Shown here: one piece after another, positions 18,493-26,406 of the stretch | How positions within the stretch are numbered: position 1 is the first letter of the stretch | How the letters are laid out: the number at the start of each line of letters is the position of its first letter | NCBI RefSeq assembly: GCF_901764995.1 | Contig: NZ_CABFKI010000006.1 | Span: 94,627 to 158,626, forward strand | From: Actinobacillus porcinus | Lineage (GTDB): Bacteria > Pseudomonadota > Gammaproteobacteria > Enterobacterales > Pasteurellaceae | DNA: 64,000 nt | Reading direction: 5' to 3' | Translations under genes and position numbers: made by a program | The notes under the pieces: generated by a model | Databases searched by the model: none | Told to the model about the DNA's origin: nothing | Seen by the model: only the letters and a program-made list of their open reading frames with translations

Positions 18493-18634
18493 TCTCTCTT
18501 TTATTTCCGATTTATTTTCCATTTTTTTCTTCTAAATCTATTTCTTATATTTGTCTCTTAACATTTTGCATTTTTAATAAATTCATTGCAAAATGACCGC
18601 ACTTTTTTACTCATCAATAAAATCATTAATTAAG

Positions 18635-19240
18635 ATGTTAGATCAATCCATTATTAATCAATACGATGCCCTTATTTTTGATATGGACGGTACACTGATC
18701 GATACCATGCCCAGCCACGCAAAAGCTTGGGAAAAAGTGGGAGCGCATTTAGGCTATCCTGTCAAAGGGGATGTGATGTATGAATTAGGTGGTGCGACAG
18801 TGCGCACTATCGCAACAGAAACTTGTCATCGTTATGGTATTCCCTTGGTGTTACTCGAAGAAGTCATTCGTTTAAAGCGACAATATGGCTTTGAAATGGT
18901 AAGAGAAAATGCTACCTTGCTGCCCGCTTTTGAGATTGTTAAACGTAATCTTGGTAAACGGGCCATGGCGCTGGGGACAGGTTCGCATGGTAATATGGTG
19001 AATATGTTGTTGGATAAATTTGATTTGCGCCAATATTTTAACGCCATTGTGGATGCCGATATGGTGACCACCCACAAACCGCATCCTGAAACATTTTTAA
19101 CCTGTGCTGAAAAATTAGGGATCTTACCGAGCCAATGTTTGGTATTTGAAGATGCGGATTTAGGCGTACAAGCAGCATTGAACGGTGGAATGGATGTGTT
19201 TGATGTAAGAACTCACGTATTAACAAGAGCGAATAAATAA
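18635..19240 (+). CDS. yqaB: HAD-family sugar-phosphate phosphatase (YqaB-like)
   Basis: This is a beta-phosphoglucomutase-type HAD hydrolase related to E. coli YqaB, which dephosphorylates fructose 1-phosphate and similar sugar phosphates. Starting at ATG 18635 the protein has 201 residues. Motif I is FDMDGTLIDTMPSH, with the nucleophile and acid aspartates. Motif II is LGTGSHG, motif III the lysine in VTTHKPHPE, and motif IV FEDADLGVQAA. The frame is open upstream to ATG 18593, but that segment contains an uptake signal and is probably untranslated. It overlaps the next gene by one base. The exact substrate is unknown. Confidence 0.85.
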   Translation: MLDQSIINQYDALIFDMDGTLIDTMPSHAKAWEKVGAHLGYPVKGDVMYELGGATVRTIATETCHRYGIPLVLLEEVIRLKRQYGFEMVRENATLLPAFEIVKRNLGKRAMALGTGSHGNMVNMLLDKFDLRQYFNAIVDADMVTTHKPHPETFLTCAEKLGILPSQCLVFEDADLGVQAALNGGMDVFDVRTHVLTRANK

Positions 19241-19842
19241 TGAATGATTTAGAACGAATGAAAGCAGGGCTCGCGCACCAACCTTATCATCCCGAAATGT
19301 CGGCAGCCCGTTTGAAAATAAAAGAAATGTTGTTTGATTATAATCATGTTTTACGTCCGTCACAAAAAGCAGAACGTACAGCGTTAATTAAACAGATTAT
19401 TGGTAAAACAAAAAATCATCTCAAAATTAATTCGCCGTTTTTCTGCGATTATGGATTTCAAATAGAAGTGGGGGAGAATTTCTTTGCCAATTATGGCTGT
19501 ACCATGCTAGACAGCGGTGGCATTCAAATTGGCGATAACGTGATGTTTGGCCCGAATGTGAGTTTGTATTCGGTTGAGCATCCGCTTCATCCTGAACTAC
19601 GAAATGCCGAATGGGAACACGGACGAAAAATTACCATTGGCAATAATGTGTGGGTAAGCGGTAGCGTTACCATTATTGGTGGCGTAACCATTGGGGACAA
19701 CGTGGTTATCGGCGCCGGCGCGGTGGTGACAAGAGATATTCCGGCCAACAGCTTAGCCGTTGGCAATCCCTGTCGTGTATTGCGTGAGATCACGGATGCG
19801 GATCGCGAATTTTATTGTCGTACTTACCTTCAAAATGTTTGA
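19240..19842 (+). CDS. Sugar O-acetyltransferase of the LacA/Maa/NodL family
   Basis: A left-handed beta-helix acetyltransferase that moves acetyl groups from acetyl-CoA to hydroxyls of sugars. The 200 residues show the N-terminal helical domain (MKAGLAHQPYHPEM) common to maltose and galactoside acetyltransferases. Hexapeptide repeats include IQIGDNVMFGPNVSLY, ITIGNNVWVSGSVTIIGG and VTIGDNVVIGAGAVVT. The catalytic histidine is in SVEHPLHPE (about residue 112). The end SLAVGNPCRVLREI is typical. It starts on the last base of the phosphatase stop and overlaps yqaA by eight bases. The natural acceptor is not known. Confidence 0.92.
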   Translation: MNDLERMKAGLAHQPYHPEMSAARLKIKEMLFDYNHVLRPSQKAERTALIKQIIGKTKNHLKINSPFFCDYGFQIEVGENFFANYGCTMLDSGGIQIGDNVMFGPNVSLYSVEHPLHPELRNAEWEHGRKITIGNNVWVSGSVTIIGGVTIGDNVVIGAGAVVTRDIPANSLAVGNPCRVLREITDADREFYCRTYLQNV

Positions 19843-20311
19843 TTTTTTAATCGCACTTTGGGGCGAACATCAATTATGGACGATGTTTCTGAGTGCATTT
19901 CTCAGTGCCACCGTATTACCGGGGAATTCAGAAATCGTTTTTCTTGGATTGAGTGCAAAGATTCAGCTATCGGCAAGCACTTATTTTTCCACGCCAATCC
20001 TTTGGTTGTTAGCGGTGGCCACATTAGGAAATACTTTGGGCAGCATCACTACTTACTGGTTAGGACGCTGGTGCCCGTCCCCTGAAATGAACAATCCAAA
20101 TGCGAAAGTGCGGTGGGTTTTCAAGCAATTTCATCGCTATGGGCTTTGGGTTTTATTATTGAGTTGGCTGCCTGTCGTGGGGGATTTATGTTGTGCCGCA
20201 GCCGGTTGGTTACGCCTAAATAGCTTACAATCGTTATTTTTTATCCTGATTGGGAAATTTTTCCGATATTTATTTTTACTCTATATGGTAATTGGCTACA
20301 CTTTTTTGTAA
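19835..20311 (+). CDS. yqaA: YqaA family inner-membrane protein (DedA/SNARE-associated type)
   Basis: This is a small polytopic membrane protein of the YqaA branch of the DedA/VTT superfamily; molecular role unsettled. Beginning at ATG 19835 (MFDFLIALWGEHQLW) it has 158 residues, near E. coli YqaA (142). Conserved pieces are LSATVLPGNSEIVF near the start, ATLGNTLGSITTYWLGR, and YGLWVLLLSWLPVVGDLCCAAAGWLR. In E. coli yqaA and yqaB are neighbours; here the acetyltransferase is inserted between them, with overlaps on both sides. An uptake signal lies within the coding sequence near 20105. Confidence 0.9.
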   Translation: MFDFLIALWGEHQLWTMFLSAFLSATVLPGNSEIVFLGLSAKIQLSASTYFSTPILWLLAVATLGNTLGSITTYWLGRWCPSPEMNNPNAKVRWVFKQFHRYGLWVLLLSWLPVVGDLCCAAAGWLRLNSLQSLFFILIGKFFRYLFLLYMVIGYTFL

Positions 20312-20356
20312 TGAAAGGATACAATACACGCAATCGTTTTCCTACGATTAGACGGT

Positions 20357-20389
20357 AAAAAAACGCCCTATTTCTAACGAAACAGGGCG
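20357..20389 (-). terminator. Orphan minus-strand intrinsic terminator
   Basis: On the minus strand CGCCCTGTTTC (20389-20379) pairs with GAAATAGGGCG (20374-20364) around GTTA, 10 of 11 pairs matching. Seven Ts follow immediately (20363-20357). No protein gene on this strand ends here. It is best explained as the 3' end of the small RNA candidate upstream of luxS. Confidence 0.8.
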
Positions 20390-20447
20390 ATAAATATAAC
20401 CTAAGGAACCAATTTTTTTATTATTAATTGCAACAGCAAGTTGCTTG
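20357..20447 (-). ncRNA. Candidate small RNA divergent from luxS (MicA-like position)
   Basis: The predicted transcript is about 90 bases. It has a 5' hairpin GCAAC-TTGCT-GTTGC (20444-20430). An A/U-rich single-stranded stretch (AATTAATAATAAAAAAATT) follows, suitable for Hfq. It ends in the strong terminator at 20389-20357. Upstream lie GAACTT (20479-20474), a 16-base spacer and TCTTA (20457-20453), resembling a sigmaE promoter (GGAACTT/TCTGA). A sigma70-like -10 TAGAAT (20454-20449) overlaps it. In E. coli the sigmaE-dependent sRNA MicA is likewise divergent from luxS. I see no primary-sequence match to MicA, so homology is inference from position and architecture. Confidence 0.5.
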
Positions 20448-20469
20448 TATTCTAAGACTTGTTTATTTT
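20441..20469 (+). promoter_or_regulatory. Candidate luxS promoter
   Basis: TTGCTT (20441-20446), a 17-base spacer and TATTTT (20464-20469) precede luxS by about 40 bases. It overlaps the opposing promoter of the small RNA candidate. Confidence 0.45.
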
Positions 20470-20510
20470 CAGAAAGTTCAAAAATAATTTCATTTTTTTA
20501 AGGAATTTTT

Positions 20511-21014
20511 ATGCCATTACTTGATAGCTTCAAAGTTGACCACACCAAAATGACAGCACCCGCTGTTCGAATCGCAAAAACCATGACAACCCCAAAAGGG
20601 GATTTATTAACCATTTTCGACTTGCGTTTTTGCGTGCCAAATAAAGAAATTTTATCGCCAAAGGGAATTCATACCCTTGAGCATTTGTTTGCAGGATTTA
20701 TGCGAGACCACTTAAATAGCGATACGGTAGAAATCATTGATATTTCACCAATGGGCTGTCGAACCGGGTTTTATATGTCTCTAATTGGTTCACCGAGTGA
20801 GCAGCAAGTTGCCGATGCTTGGACGGCTTCTATGCACGATGTACTTGCCGTAAAAGATCAAAGCAGTATCCCGGAACTCAATCTTTACCAATGTGGCACT
20901 TATACGGAACATTCCCTTGAAGATGCGCATGCCACCGCACAAAATGTGTTGGCGCGTGGCGTTGGCATTAATAAAAATGAAGATTTAGCTTTAGATGACT
21001 CTCTACTTAAATAA
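20511..21014 (+). CDS. luxS: S-ribosylhomocysteine lyase LuxS
   Basis: LuxS cleaves S-ribosylhomocysteine to homocysteine and DPD, the precursor of autoinducer 2. It belongs to the activated methyl cycle and allows AI-2 signalling. The 167 residues carry the metal-binding HTLEH motif (His54, His58) and Cys128 in YQCGTYTEH, plus the catalytic Cys83 in MGCRTGFYM. The start follows a TAAGGA Shine-Dalgarno sequence. It is 11 bases upstream of purT, so the two may share a transcript although they act in different pathways. Confidence 0.98.
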   Translation: MPLLDSFKVDHTKMTAPAVRIAKTMTTPKGDLLTIFDLRFCVPNKEILSPKGIHTLEHLFAGFMRDHLNSDTVEIIDISPMGCRTGFYMSLIGSPSEQQVADAWTASMHDVLAVKDQSSIPELNLYQCGTYTEHSLEDAHATAQNVLARGVGINKNEDLALDDSLLK

Positions 21015-21025
21015 GGAATAACAAG

Positions 21026-22207
21026 ATGACAAAAATTGGCACCGCACTAACATCAAAAGCAACCAAAGTAATGTTGTTGGGTTCTGGTGAATTAGGTAAA
21101 GAAGTCGCAATCGAATTAATGCGCTTAGGCGTTGAAGTGATTGCCGTGGATCGTTATGAAAACGCGCCGGCACAACAAGTTGCGCATCGTGCTTATACCA
21201 TTTCCATGTTGGACGGCGATGCGTTACGCGCATTAGTGGAAAAAGAAAAGCCGGATTATATTGTGCCCGAAGTGGAAGCCATTGCGACAGAGACTTTAGT
21301 TGAATTAGAGCAAGAAGGCTTTACGGTGGTACCAACGGCAAAAGCCACGAAATTAACCATGAACCGTGAAGGAATTCGCCGTTTAGCCGCGGAAGAGTTG
21401 GGGTTACCCACTTCTAACTATGAATTTGTAGCGGATTTTGCCGGCTTTGAAAGTGCGGTGAAAAAAATTGGCGTTCCTTGTGTGGTGAAACCCATTATGT
21501 CCTCATCAGGTCATGGACAGTCGGTGATTAAGTCTTTTGATGAGATTCAAAAAGCATGGGATTATGCACAAGAAGGAGGTCGCGCAGGCGCAGGTCGCGT
21601 GATTGTGGAAGGTTTTGTCAAATTTGATTATGAAATCACCTTGCTGACCGTGCGTCATATTGGCGGAACCTCATTCCTTGCGCCAATTGGTCATCGTCAA
21701 GAAAATGGCGATTATCGCGAATCATGGCAACCGCAAGCAATGTCTGAAGTAGCATTGAAAAAAGCCCAAGAGATCGCAGAAAAAATTACCGGCGCATTAG
21801 GTGGCCGCGGCATTTTCGGGGTAGAAATGTTTGTGCGTGGCGATGACGTGATTTTCAACGAAGTATCGCCACGTCCGCATGATACGGGAATGGTGACGCT
21901 CATTTCGCAAGAGCTTTCTGAATTTGCTTTACACGCTCGCGCCATTTTAGGCTTGCCAATCCCTACCATCAACTTAATTGGCCCTGCCGCAAGTAAAGCC
22001 GTGGTGGTGGAAGGTAAGTCGAATCAAGTACAATTCGGCAATTTGGCTGAAGTATTGGCGGAGCCTAACACAGATCTGCGCATTTTCGGCAAAGGCGAAG
22101 TGGACGGACACCGCCGCATGGCAGTGATTTTAAGCCGTGACATTTCGGTGGAAAAAGCCTTAGAAAAAGCGTTACGTGCTTATGATAAGTTAGATATTAC
22201 GCTTTAA
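21026..22207 (+). CDS. purT: Formate-dependent phosphoribosylglycinamide formyltransferase PurT
   Basis: PurT makes formyl-GAR from GAR, formate and ATP in purine synthesis, bypassing folate-dependent PurN. The 393-residue ATP-grasp enzyme begins with [30 protein letters not shown]-grasp features are [60 protein letters not shown] and [10 protein letters not shown]. The length is that of E. coli PurT (392). It is followed by a bidirectional terminator shared with hemN. It belongs to the PurK/PurT group, but the PHDTGMVTL segment is typical of PurT. Confidence 0.97.
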   Translation: MTKIGTALTSKATKVMLLGSGELGKEVAIELMRLGVEVIAVDRYENAPAQQVAHRAYTISMLDGDALRALVEKEKPDYIVPEVEAIATETLVELEQEGFTVVPTAKATKLTMNREGIRRLAAEELGLPTSNYEFVADFAGFESAVKKIGVPCVVKPIMSSSGHGQSVIKSFDEIQKAWDYAQEGGRAGAGRVIVEGFVKFDYEITLLTVRHIGGTSFLAPIGHRQENGDYRESWQPQAMSEVALKKAQEIAEKITGALGGRGIFGVEMFVRGDDVIFNEVSPRPHDTGMVTLISQELSEFALHARAILGLPIPTINLIGPAASKAVVVEGKSNQVQFGNLAEVLAEPNTDLRIFGKGEVDGHRRMAVILSRDISVEKALEKALRAYDKLDITL

Positions 22208-22220
22208 TAAATAGCTAAAA

Positions 22221-22262
22221 AAACAACCGCACTTTGATTCAATTAAAGTGCGGTTGTTTTTT
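22221..22262. terminator. Bidirectional terminator between purT and hemN (inverted uptake signals)
   Basis: AAACAACCGCACTTT and AAAGTGCGGTTGTTT form a 15-bp perfect stem around GATTCAATT. A run of As precedes it and a run of Ts follows, so it works for both convergent genes. Both arms carry the uptake signal. Confidence 0.85.
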
Positions 22263-22275
22263 GTGAAGATTTTAA

Positions 22276-23643
22276 TTAAATAATTCTCGAGAACTGTTGT
22301 CTTCTTGCGGCTTGTCGAGAATAGGTGTCAAAGCACAAACAGATATTACGAATTAATAATCGTCCTGACGGCGAGACAATAATCCCTTTATCATTTATTT
22401 CTAATAGTCCATCTTCCGCTAAGGGCTTGAGCAAGTCTAGATCTTCCGCAAAATGGGATTTGAAGTGAATGTTGTATTGTTTTTCAATTGCGCTGAAATC
22501 CAATTTAAAGTTGCAAATTAACGCTTTAATCACATCGCGGCGCAGGCAATCTTCTTGAGAGAGTTCAAGTCCTTTGTGTAACGCGATGCCGTGGCTGTCC
22601 ACATCTGCATAATAGTGTTTCAATTCTTTTTGATTTTGGGCATAAGTGTCGCCTAATAAACTAATGGCGGACACCCCTAAGCCCAGTAAATCACATTCTT
22701 CTTGTGTCGTATAGCCCTGGAAATTTCGGTGCAAAATACCTTTATCTTGTGCAATGGCGAGCTCATCGTCAGGTTTTGCAAAATGATCCATGCCGATAAA
22801 TTTATAGCCTGCTTTGCCTAAGGTTTCGATGGTTTTCTCTAAAATGGTGAGTTTAGTTTGTGGTGCCGGAAGCTGTTCTTCTTTGATTTTTGCCTGACCG
22901 GCAAAACGGCTTGGTAAATGGGCATAGTTAAAGACACTTAATCGATCAGGATTAAGCTCAATGACTTTTTGCAAGGTAAACATAAAACTCTCTACATTTT
23001 GTAACGGTAATCCATAGATTAAATCTAAGTTAGTGGATTGGAAACCGAGTTCACGAGCTCGAATTAAGAGCTGGCGAATAAAGTCTTCATCTTGCTCACG
23101 ATTTACCGCTTTTTGTACCTCTTTATTGAAATCTTGAACGCCCATACTAATGCGATTAAAACCAATATTTTTTAGATGTTCTAGCATGGACAGCTCGATT
23201 TCTCGTGGATCCATTTCAATGGAAACTTCTGCATTTTTGGCGATGTTGAAGTGATCTGTCAGCATTTTCATTAAACGTGCTGACTGTTCTTCTGTTAAAT
23301 AAGTCGGTGTACCACCGCCCCAGTGAATTTGGGTGACTAAACGGTTTTTAAATAAGTTTGCACGTGTGGTGATTTCTTTTTCTAAGAAGTCGAGATAAAT
23401 ATCTGCTTTGTGTTGGTGACGTGTGATGACTTTATTACAGCCGCAGAAATAACAAAGTTTATGGCAAAAAGGAATATGGACATAGAGCGATAATGGACGC
23501 TCAGGGTAGCGCGCAGCGGCCGCTTTAAAATTTTCGTCAGTATAGTTTTCGTGGAATTCCAAGGCGGTAGGGTAAGAGGTATATCTTGGTCCTGATTGGT
23601 TATATTTTTGGATTAAATTTAGGTCAAAAGTGATATTGTTCAT
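22276..23643 (-). CDS. hemN: Oxygen-independent coproporphyrinogen III oxidase HemN
   Basis: HemN is a radical-SAM enzyme that decarboxylates coproporphyrinogen III to protoporphyrinogen IX without oxygen. The 455 residues show YVHIPFCHKLCYFCGCNK (CxxxCxxC cluster plus the extra cysteine of true HemN). GGGTPTYL, the SAM motif, follows, then MDPREIE, GLPLQNVESF and the HemN C-terminal domain ending RQQFSRII. The YFCGCNK feature separates HemN from HemW-like paralogues. It argues that the organism can make haem anaerobically. It is convergent with purT. Confidence 0.96.
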   Translation of the reverse strand: MNNITFDLNLIQKYNQSGPRYTSYPTALEFHENYTDENFKAAAARYPERPLSLYVHIPFCHKLCYFCGCNKVITRHQHKADIYLDFLEKEITTRANLFKNRLVTQIHWGGGTPTYLTEEQSARLMKMLTDHFNIAKNAEVSIEMDPREIELSMLEHLKNIGFNRISMGVQDFNKEVQKAVNREQDEDFIRQLLIRARELGFQSTNLDLIYGLPLQNVESFMFTLQKVIELNPDRLSVFNYAHLPSRFAGQAKIKEEQLPAPQTKLTILEKTIETLGKAGYKFIGMDHFAKPDDELAIAQDKGILHRNFQGYTTQEECDLLGLGVSAISLLGDTYAQNQKELKHYYADVDSHGIALHKGLELSQEDCLRRDVIKALICNFKLDFSAIEKQYNIHFKSHFAEDLDLLKPLAEDGLLEINDKGIIVSPSGRLLIRNICLCFDTYSRQAARRQQFSRII

Positions 23644-23691
23644 GGTTTTCTAGGTAATGAAGTGCGGTCAAGATTTTTCATATTTTGTCTA

Positions 23692-23713
23692 GGGATAAGT
23701 GTTTGCTTATCCC
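23692..23713. repeat. Intergenic hairpin between the DUF2489 gene and hemN
   Basis: GGGATAAG (23692-23699) and CTTATCCC (23706-23713) form an 8-bp perfect stem with a six-base loop. Neither side carries a T tract, so it is not an obvious terminator. It may be a processing or stability element. Confidence 0.5.
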
Positions 23714-23726
23714 CGAATGATAAGTT

Positions 23727-24158
23727 TTAGGCAATTTCTTTTAATAGCTGTAAAACTTCTTCTTTAATTTTTTCTTCTAATTCGACTTCCTTGCTTTCGC
23801 GGGCTAAATCGAGTTTCATTCGTTCATTTTTCTTTAAGGCTTTGCGTTCATCATGAGTGGGCATATCTTGCACTACTTCATATAACGCCCACATGGCGGG
23901 ATAGTCTTGTAGGCGTTTTTGCCCTAGTGGTTCAAGCAACATTCTTAAACGAATCACACCTTCCGAATGATTACATTCATTGCTTTGCATAGCGCGGGCA
24001 ATAATTTCAATACTTTCTTTAATGCGTGTTATCCGCGCTTGTTTGGCTTGCTCAAACAACTGTTTTTGTTTGCGCAGTTGTGCGAATAGGTAAAGAGAAT
24101 ATGCCCCCATTGCCATGATAATCGCAATACCAAAAATGAGTAAAATTGTCGTCCACAT
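23727..24158 (-). CDS. DUF2489 membrane-anchored protein
   Basis: This 143-residue protein of unknown function has one N-terminal membrane helix (about 5-27: ILLIFGIAIIMAMGAYSLYLFA). A charged, helical cytoplasmic region follows, with SEGVIRLRMLLEPLG and DYPAMWALYEVVQDMPTHDERKALKKNER. This pattern fits the DUF2489 family, found next to yihI and hemN in many gammaproteobacteria. The start follows the yihI stop by six bases, so the two are probably co-transcribed with hemN. No catalytic motif is evident. Confidence 0.85.
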   Translation of the reverse strand: MWTTILLIFGIAIIMAMGAYSLYLFAQLRKQKQLFEQAKQARITRIKESIEIIARAMQSNECNHSEGVIRLRMLLEPLGQKRLQDYPAMWALYEVVQDMPTHDERKALKKNERMKLDLARESKEVELEEKIKEEVLQLLKEIA

Positions 24159-24164
24159 AAACAG

Positions 24165-24728
24165 TTATCTAAATTGGTTAATATCAATTTTTTCAAAGGT
24201 GTTAAGCAGATCGTCCTCGCTTTCTTCATCTTCGATGCCAAGTTCATCCATTAATTGGGCAATGCGATCTAGGCACTCATCCACAAATTTTTGATCTGCA
24301 GCACTAATAGTTTTACCGGCATCAAGTTGATCAAGTAAGTCATTCAAACATTCATTGTTTTCTAACTGCTCAAGCTCTAACTCAGGCGAAAGTGCGGTGG
24401 GTTTGGTGTCTAATTTAACCGGTTGAATAAACTGCCCTTTTTCAGGTTTATTGACAAATTCAACGATTAAAGGCACTTTTTTACGGCTTCCAATCCGTGG
24501 ATCTTTTTTCTCCGTCAGTTGGGTGTTTTTTTGTGCATCGCTTGCGCTATGGCGAGAACCTGAGGTGAGACCTTTGTGTTTACGCTTGCGCTTTTCTTCT
24601 CGCGCCTTGGCATCGAGCTCATAGCGAGAGAGTTTTTTCCCTGAAAGTGGTTTGTTTTCAGGTTTTTTATCAGCCTTACGAGTGGGCATGATATCGGTAA
24701 GACGGCGTGATTTTTTTTGTCTAGACAT
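24165..24728 (-). CDS. yihI: Der GTPase-activating protein YihI
   Basis: YihI stimulates GTP hydrolysis by the ribosome-assembly GTPase Der. The 187 residues have a very basic, unstructured N-terminal half ([32 protein letters not shown]). An acidic C-terminal half carries [20 protein letters not shown] and [16 protein letters not shown]. This basic/acidic split is characteristic. It is slightly longer than E. coli YihI (169). It is the first gene of a yihI-DUF2489-hemN series; E. coli also keeps yihI beside hemN. Confidence 0.93.
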   Translation of the reverse strand: MSRQKKSRRLTDIMPTRKADKKPENKPLSGKKLSRYELDAKAREEKRKRKHKGLTSGSRHSASDAQKNTQLTEKKDPRIGSRKKVPLIVEFVNKPEKGQFIQPVKLDTKPTALSPELELEQLENNECLNDLLDQLDAGKTISAADQKFVDECLDRIAQLMDELGIEDEESEDDLLNTFEKIDINQFR

Positions 24729-25095
24729 AGGATTTAATAAAGTATGGTTTAAATAAAGTTGAGAGATTGTACCATAAAAATGCTGAAAATTATGAAAGCG
24801 ATATACAATCTTGTAAGATTAAATCGGATAAAAAATGATATTTTCACTTTACAATGGCGTTTAAAGTCAGTATCATACCGCCCTATTTTGTGGGCAACCA
24901 CAAATTTGATGGTGCTTGCCAATCAAGCCCCGTCCAAGACCGTAGGAGAAAATCCTTGATTTTCTTAATCGCCTACGTAGATGGTGAACAGAAAAAGAAT
25001 TTTCTGCTTCTGTACACCGAAGTCGTCCTAGTACGCTGTTTGTATTAGGTAATTTAATTCCGAGAAATCGGAGTGTATTCAGGAGCTAAAAGCCA
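24729..25095 (+). promoter_or_regulatory. rplJ upstream region: promoter and L10 leader
   Basis: This 367-base gap holds a promoter TTTACA (24848-24853), 17-base spacer, TATCAT (24871-24876) followed by a GC-rich ACCGCCC discriminator, as expected for a stringently controlled ribosomal operon. From about 24930 to 25035 the transcript contains the conserved L10-leader features CGTCCAAGACCGTAGGAG, CCTACGTAGATGGTGAACAGAA and CTGCTTCTGTACACCG. In E. coli the L10-L12 complex binds this leader and represses rplJL translation. The short reading frames in the region are not credible genes. The rplKA genes are not upstream. Confidence 0.75.
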
Positions 25096-25587
25096 ATGGC
25101 ATTAAATCTTCAAGACAAACAAGCAATTGTTGCTGAAGTAAATGAAGCAGCCAAAGGTGCCCTTTCAGCTGTAATCGCGGATTCTCGCGGTGTAACAGTT
25201 GATAAAATGACTGATTTACGTAAAGCAGCTCGTGAAGCTGGCGTTTCAATGCGCGTAGTTCGTAATACTTTATTACGCCGTGCAGTTGAAGGTACAGAAT
25301 TCGAATGCTTAAAAGATACGTTTACCGGTCCAACTCTTATTGCATTCTCAAATGAACACCCGGGTGCAGCAGCACGTTTGTTCACTGAGTTCGCAAAAGC
25401 AAACAAAGAGTTTGAAATTAAAGGTGCAGCCTTTGAAGGTAAAATCCAAGATGTTGCATTCTTGGCAACGTTACCAACTTACGAAGAAGCGATTGCACGT
25501 TTAATGGGTACAATGAAAGAAGCTGCGGCAGGCAAACTTGTTCGCACTTTTGCAGCATTACGCGACAAATTACAAGAAGCTGCTTAA
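25096..25587 (+). CDS. rplJ: 50S ribosomal protein L10
   Basis: L10 forms the base of the ribosomal stalk and carries L7/L12 dimers on its C-terminal helix. The 163 residues open [26 protein letters not shown] and include [15 protein letters not shown] and [11 protein letters not shown], with a C-terminal helix ending [20 protein letters not shown] is 10 bases upstream of the ATG. Codon use is strongly biased, as expected for a highly expressed gene. Expression should be autogenously controlled through the leader upstream. Confidence 0.99.
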   Translation: MALNLQDKQAIVAEVNEAAKGALSAVIADSRGVTVDKMTDLRKAAREAGVSMRVVRNTLLRRAVEGTEFECLKDTFTGPTLIAFSNEHPGAAARLFTEFAKANKEFEIKGAAFEGKIQDVAFLATLPTYEEAIARLMGTMKEAAAGKLVRTFAALRDKLQEAA

Positions 25588-25644
25588 TTTCAAGCAAGAA
25601 CTTCTTAACTCGTTTAACTTTATTTACATTAGGAATTGATTGTT

Positions 25645-26013
25645 ATGTCATTAACTAACGAACAAATCATTGAAGCGATTGCTTCTAAATCAGTATCAGA
25701 AATCGTTGAATTAATCGCAGCGATGGAAGAAAAATTCGGCGTTTCAGCAGCGGCAGCAGTAGCAGCAGCTCCGGCAGCAGGCGCAGCGGCAGCAGAAGAA
25801 AAAACTGAATTCGATGTAGTATTAGCAGACGCTGGTGCGAACAAAGTAGCTGTAATCAAAGCAGTACGTGGTGCAACAGGTTTAGGCTTAAAAGAAGCTA
25901 AAGACTTAGTTGAATCTGCTCCGGCTAACTTAAAAGAAGGCATCTCTAAAGCTGAAGCTGAAGCATTGAAAAAAGAATTAGAAGAAGCTGGCGCGAAAGT
26001 AGAAATCAAATAA
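25645..26013 (+). CDS. rplL: 50S ribosomal protein L7/L12
   Basis: L7/L12 is the flexible stalk protein that recruits translational GTPases. The start is ATG 25645 ([14 protein letters not shown]), giving 122 residues; an in-frame upstream ATT-like extension is not needed. The N-terminal dimerisation domain is followed by an Ala-rich hinge (about 37-52) and the C-terminal domain with [24 protein letters not shown]. It lies 57 bases after rplJ. A terminator 37 bases downstream attenuates transcription into rpoBC. Confidence 0.99.
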   Translation: MSLTNEQIIEAIASKSVSEIVELIAAMEEKFGVSAAAAVAAAPAAGAAAAEEKTEFDVVLADAGANKVAVIKAVRGATGLGLKEAKDLVESAPANLKEGISKAEAEALKKELEEAGAKVEIK

Positions 26014-26049
26014 TTTTGATTTTGAACCCACTTTTCGAAGTTCAAGAGA

Positions 26050-26075
26050 CCCCGATGGTAACATCGGGGTTTTTG
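26050..26075 (+). terminator. rplL-rpoB intergenic terminator/attenuator 1
   Basis: CCCCGATG (26050-26057), loop GTAA and CATCGGGG (26062-26069) form a perfect 8-bp stem followed by TTTTTG. The same place in E. coli holds an attenuator that lets only part of transcription enter rpoBC. Confidence 0.85.
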
Positions 26076-26098
26076 TTTATATAATGCCTAAGGAATGA

Positions 26099-26127
26099 TT
26101 GCCAAAGTCCTCACAAAATACTATAAT
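26099..26127 (+). promoter_or_regulatory. Promoter in the rplL-rpoB gap
   Basis: TTGCCA (26099-26104), a 17-base spacer and a perfect TATAAT (26122-26127). It would start RNA near 26134. A second terminator follows within about 45 bases, so it either drives a very short RNA or feeds rpoBC by readthrough. Confidence 0.65.
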
Positions 26128-26150
26128 GCAAAACCATTTTTAAAAAATGC

Positions 26151-26180
26151 AGCTGGCAGTGAAAATCTGTCAGCTTTTTG
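26151..26180 (+). terminator. rplL-rpoB intergenic terminator 2
   Basis: AGCTGGCAG (26151-26159) pairs with CTGTCAGCT (26167-26175), 9 bp with one G-U, followed by TTTTG. It lies only about 20-40 bases after the expected start of the promoter at 26099-26127. Confidence 0.65.
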
Positions 26181-26318
26181 TGTTGTTTAGCAATACAAAA
26201 ATACTCACCGTTTTATTGCATAAAAATTAAGTTAAATCAGTCTGTTAGCTTAATGCAATCCGCTCATCAGAAGTAAGGTTCAGAGTGCGGGATCTGGAAA
26301 CGGGTTCAAACATTGATT

Positions 26319-26368
26319 TGAAAAATACATGAGAATTTAACCGCACTTGTATGTCGGTGTATTTTTCA
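26319..26368 (+). promoter_or_regulatory. Long hairpin in the rpoB leader
   Basis: TGAAAAATACA (26319-26329) pairs perfectly with TGTATTTTTCA (26358-26368). The 28-base loop includes an uptake signal (ACCGCACTT). In E. coli the rplL-rpoB spacer contains an RNase III cleavage hairpin; this may be the equivalent. The rest of 26181-26318 shows no gene or clear signal. Confidence 0.5.
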
Positions 26369-26406
26369 TTTCAACTCGGTCTCACTAAAAATTACAGGGA
26401 AAACCA

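Noticed and set aside
24759..25048. Short plus-strand frames upstream of rplJ
   Set aside because: They cover the promoter and L10 leader and have unlikely composition for a protein.
25110..26045. Minus-strand frames opposite rplJ and rplL
   Set aside because: They arise from the strong codon bias of the ribosomal genes; the Ala/Ser-rich translation is an artefact of the opposite strand.
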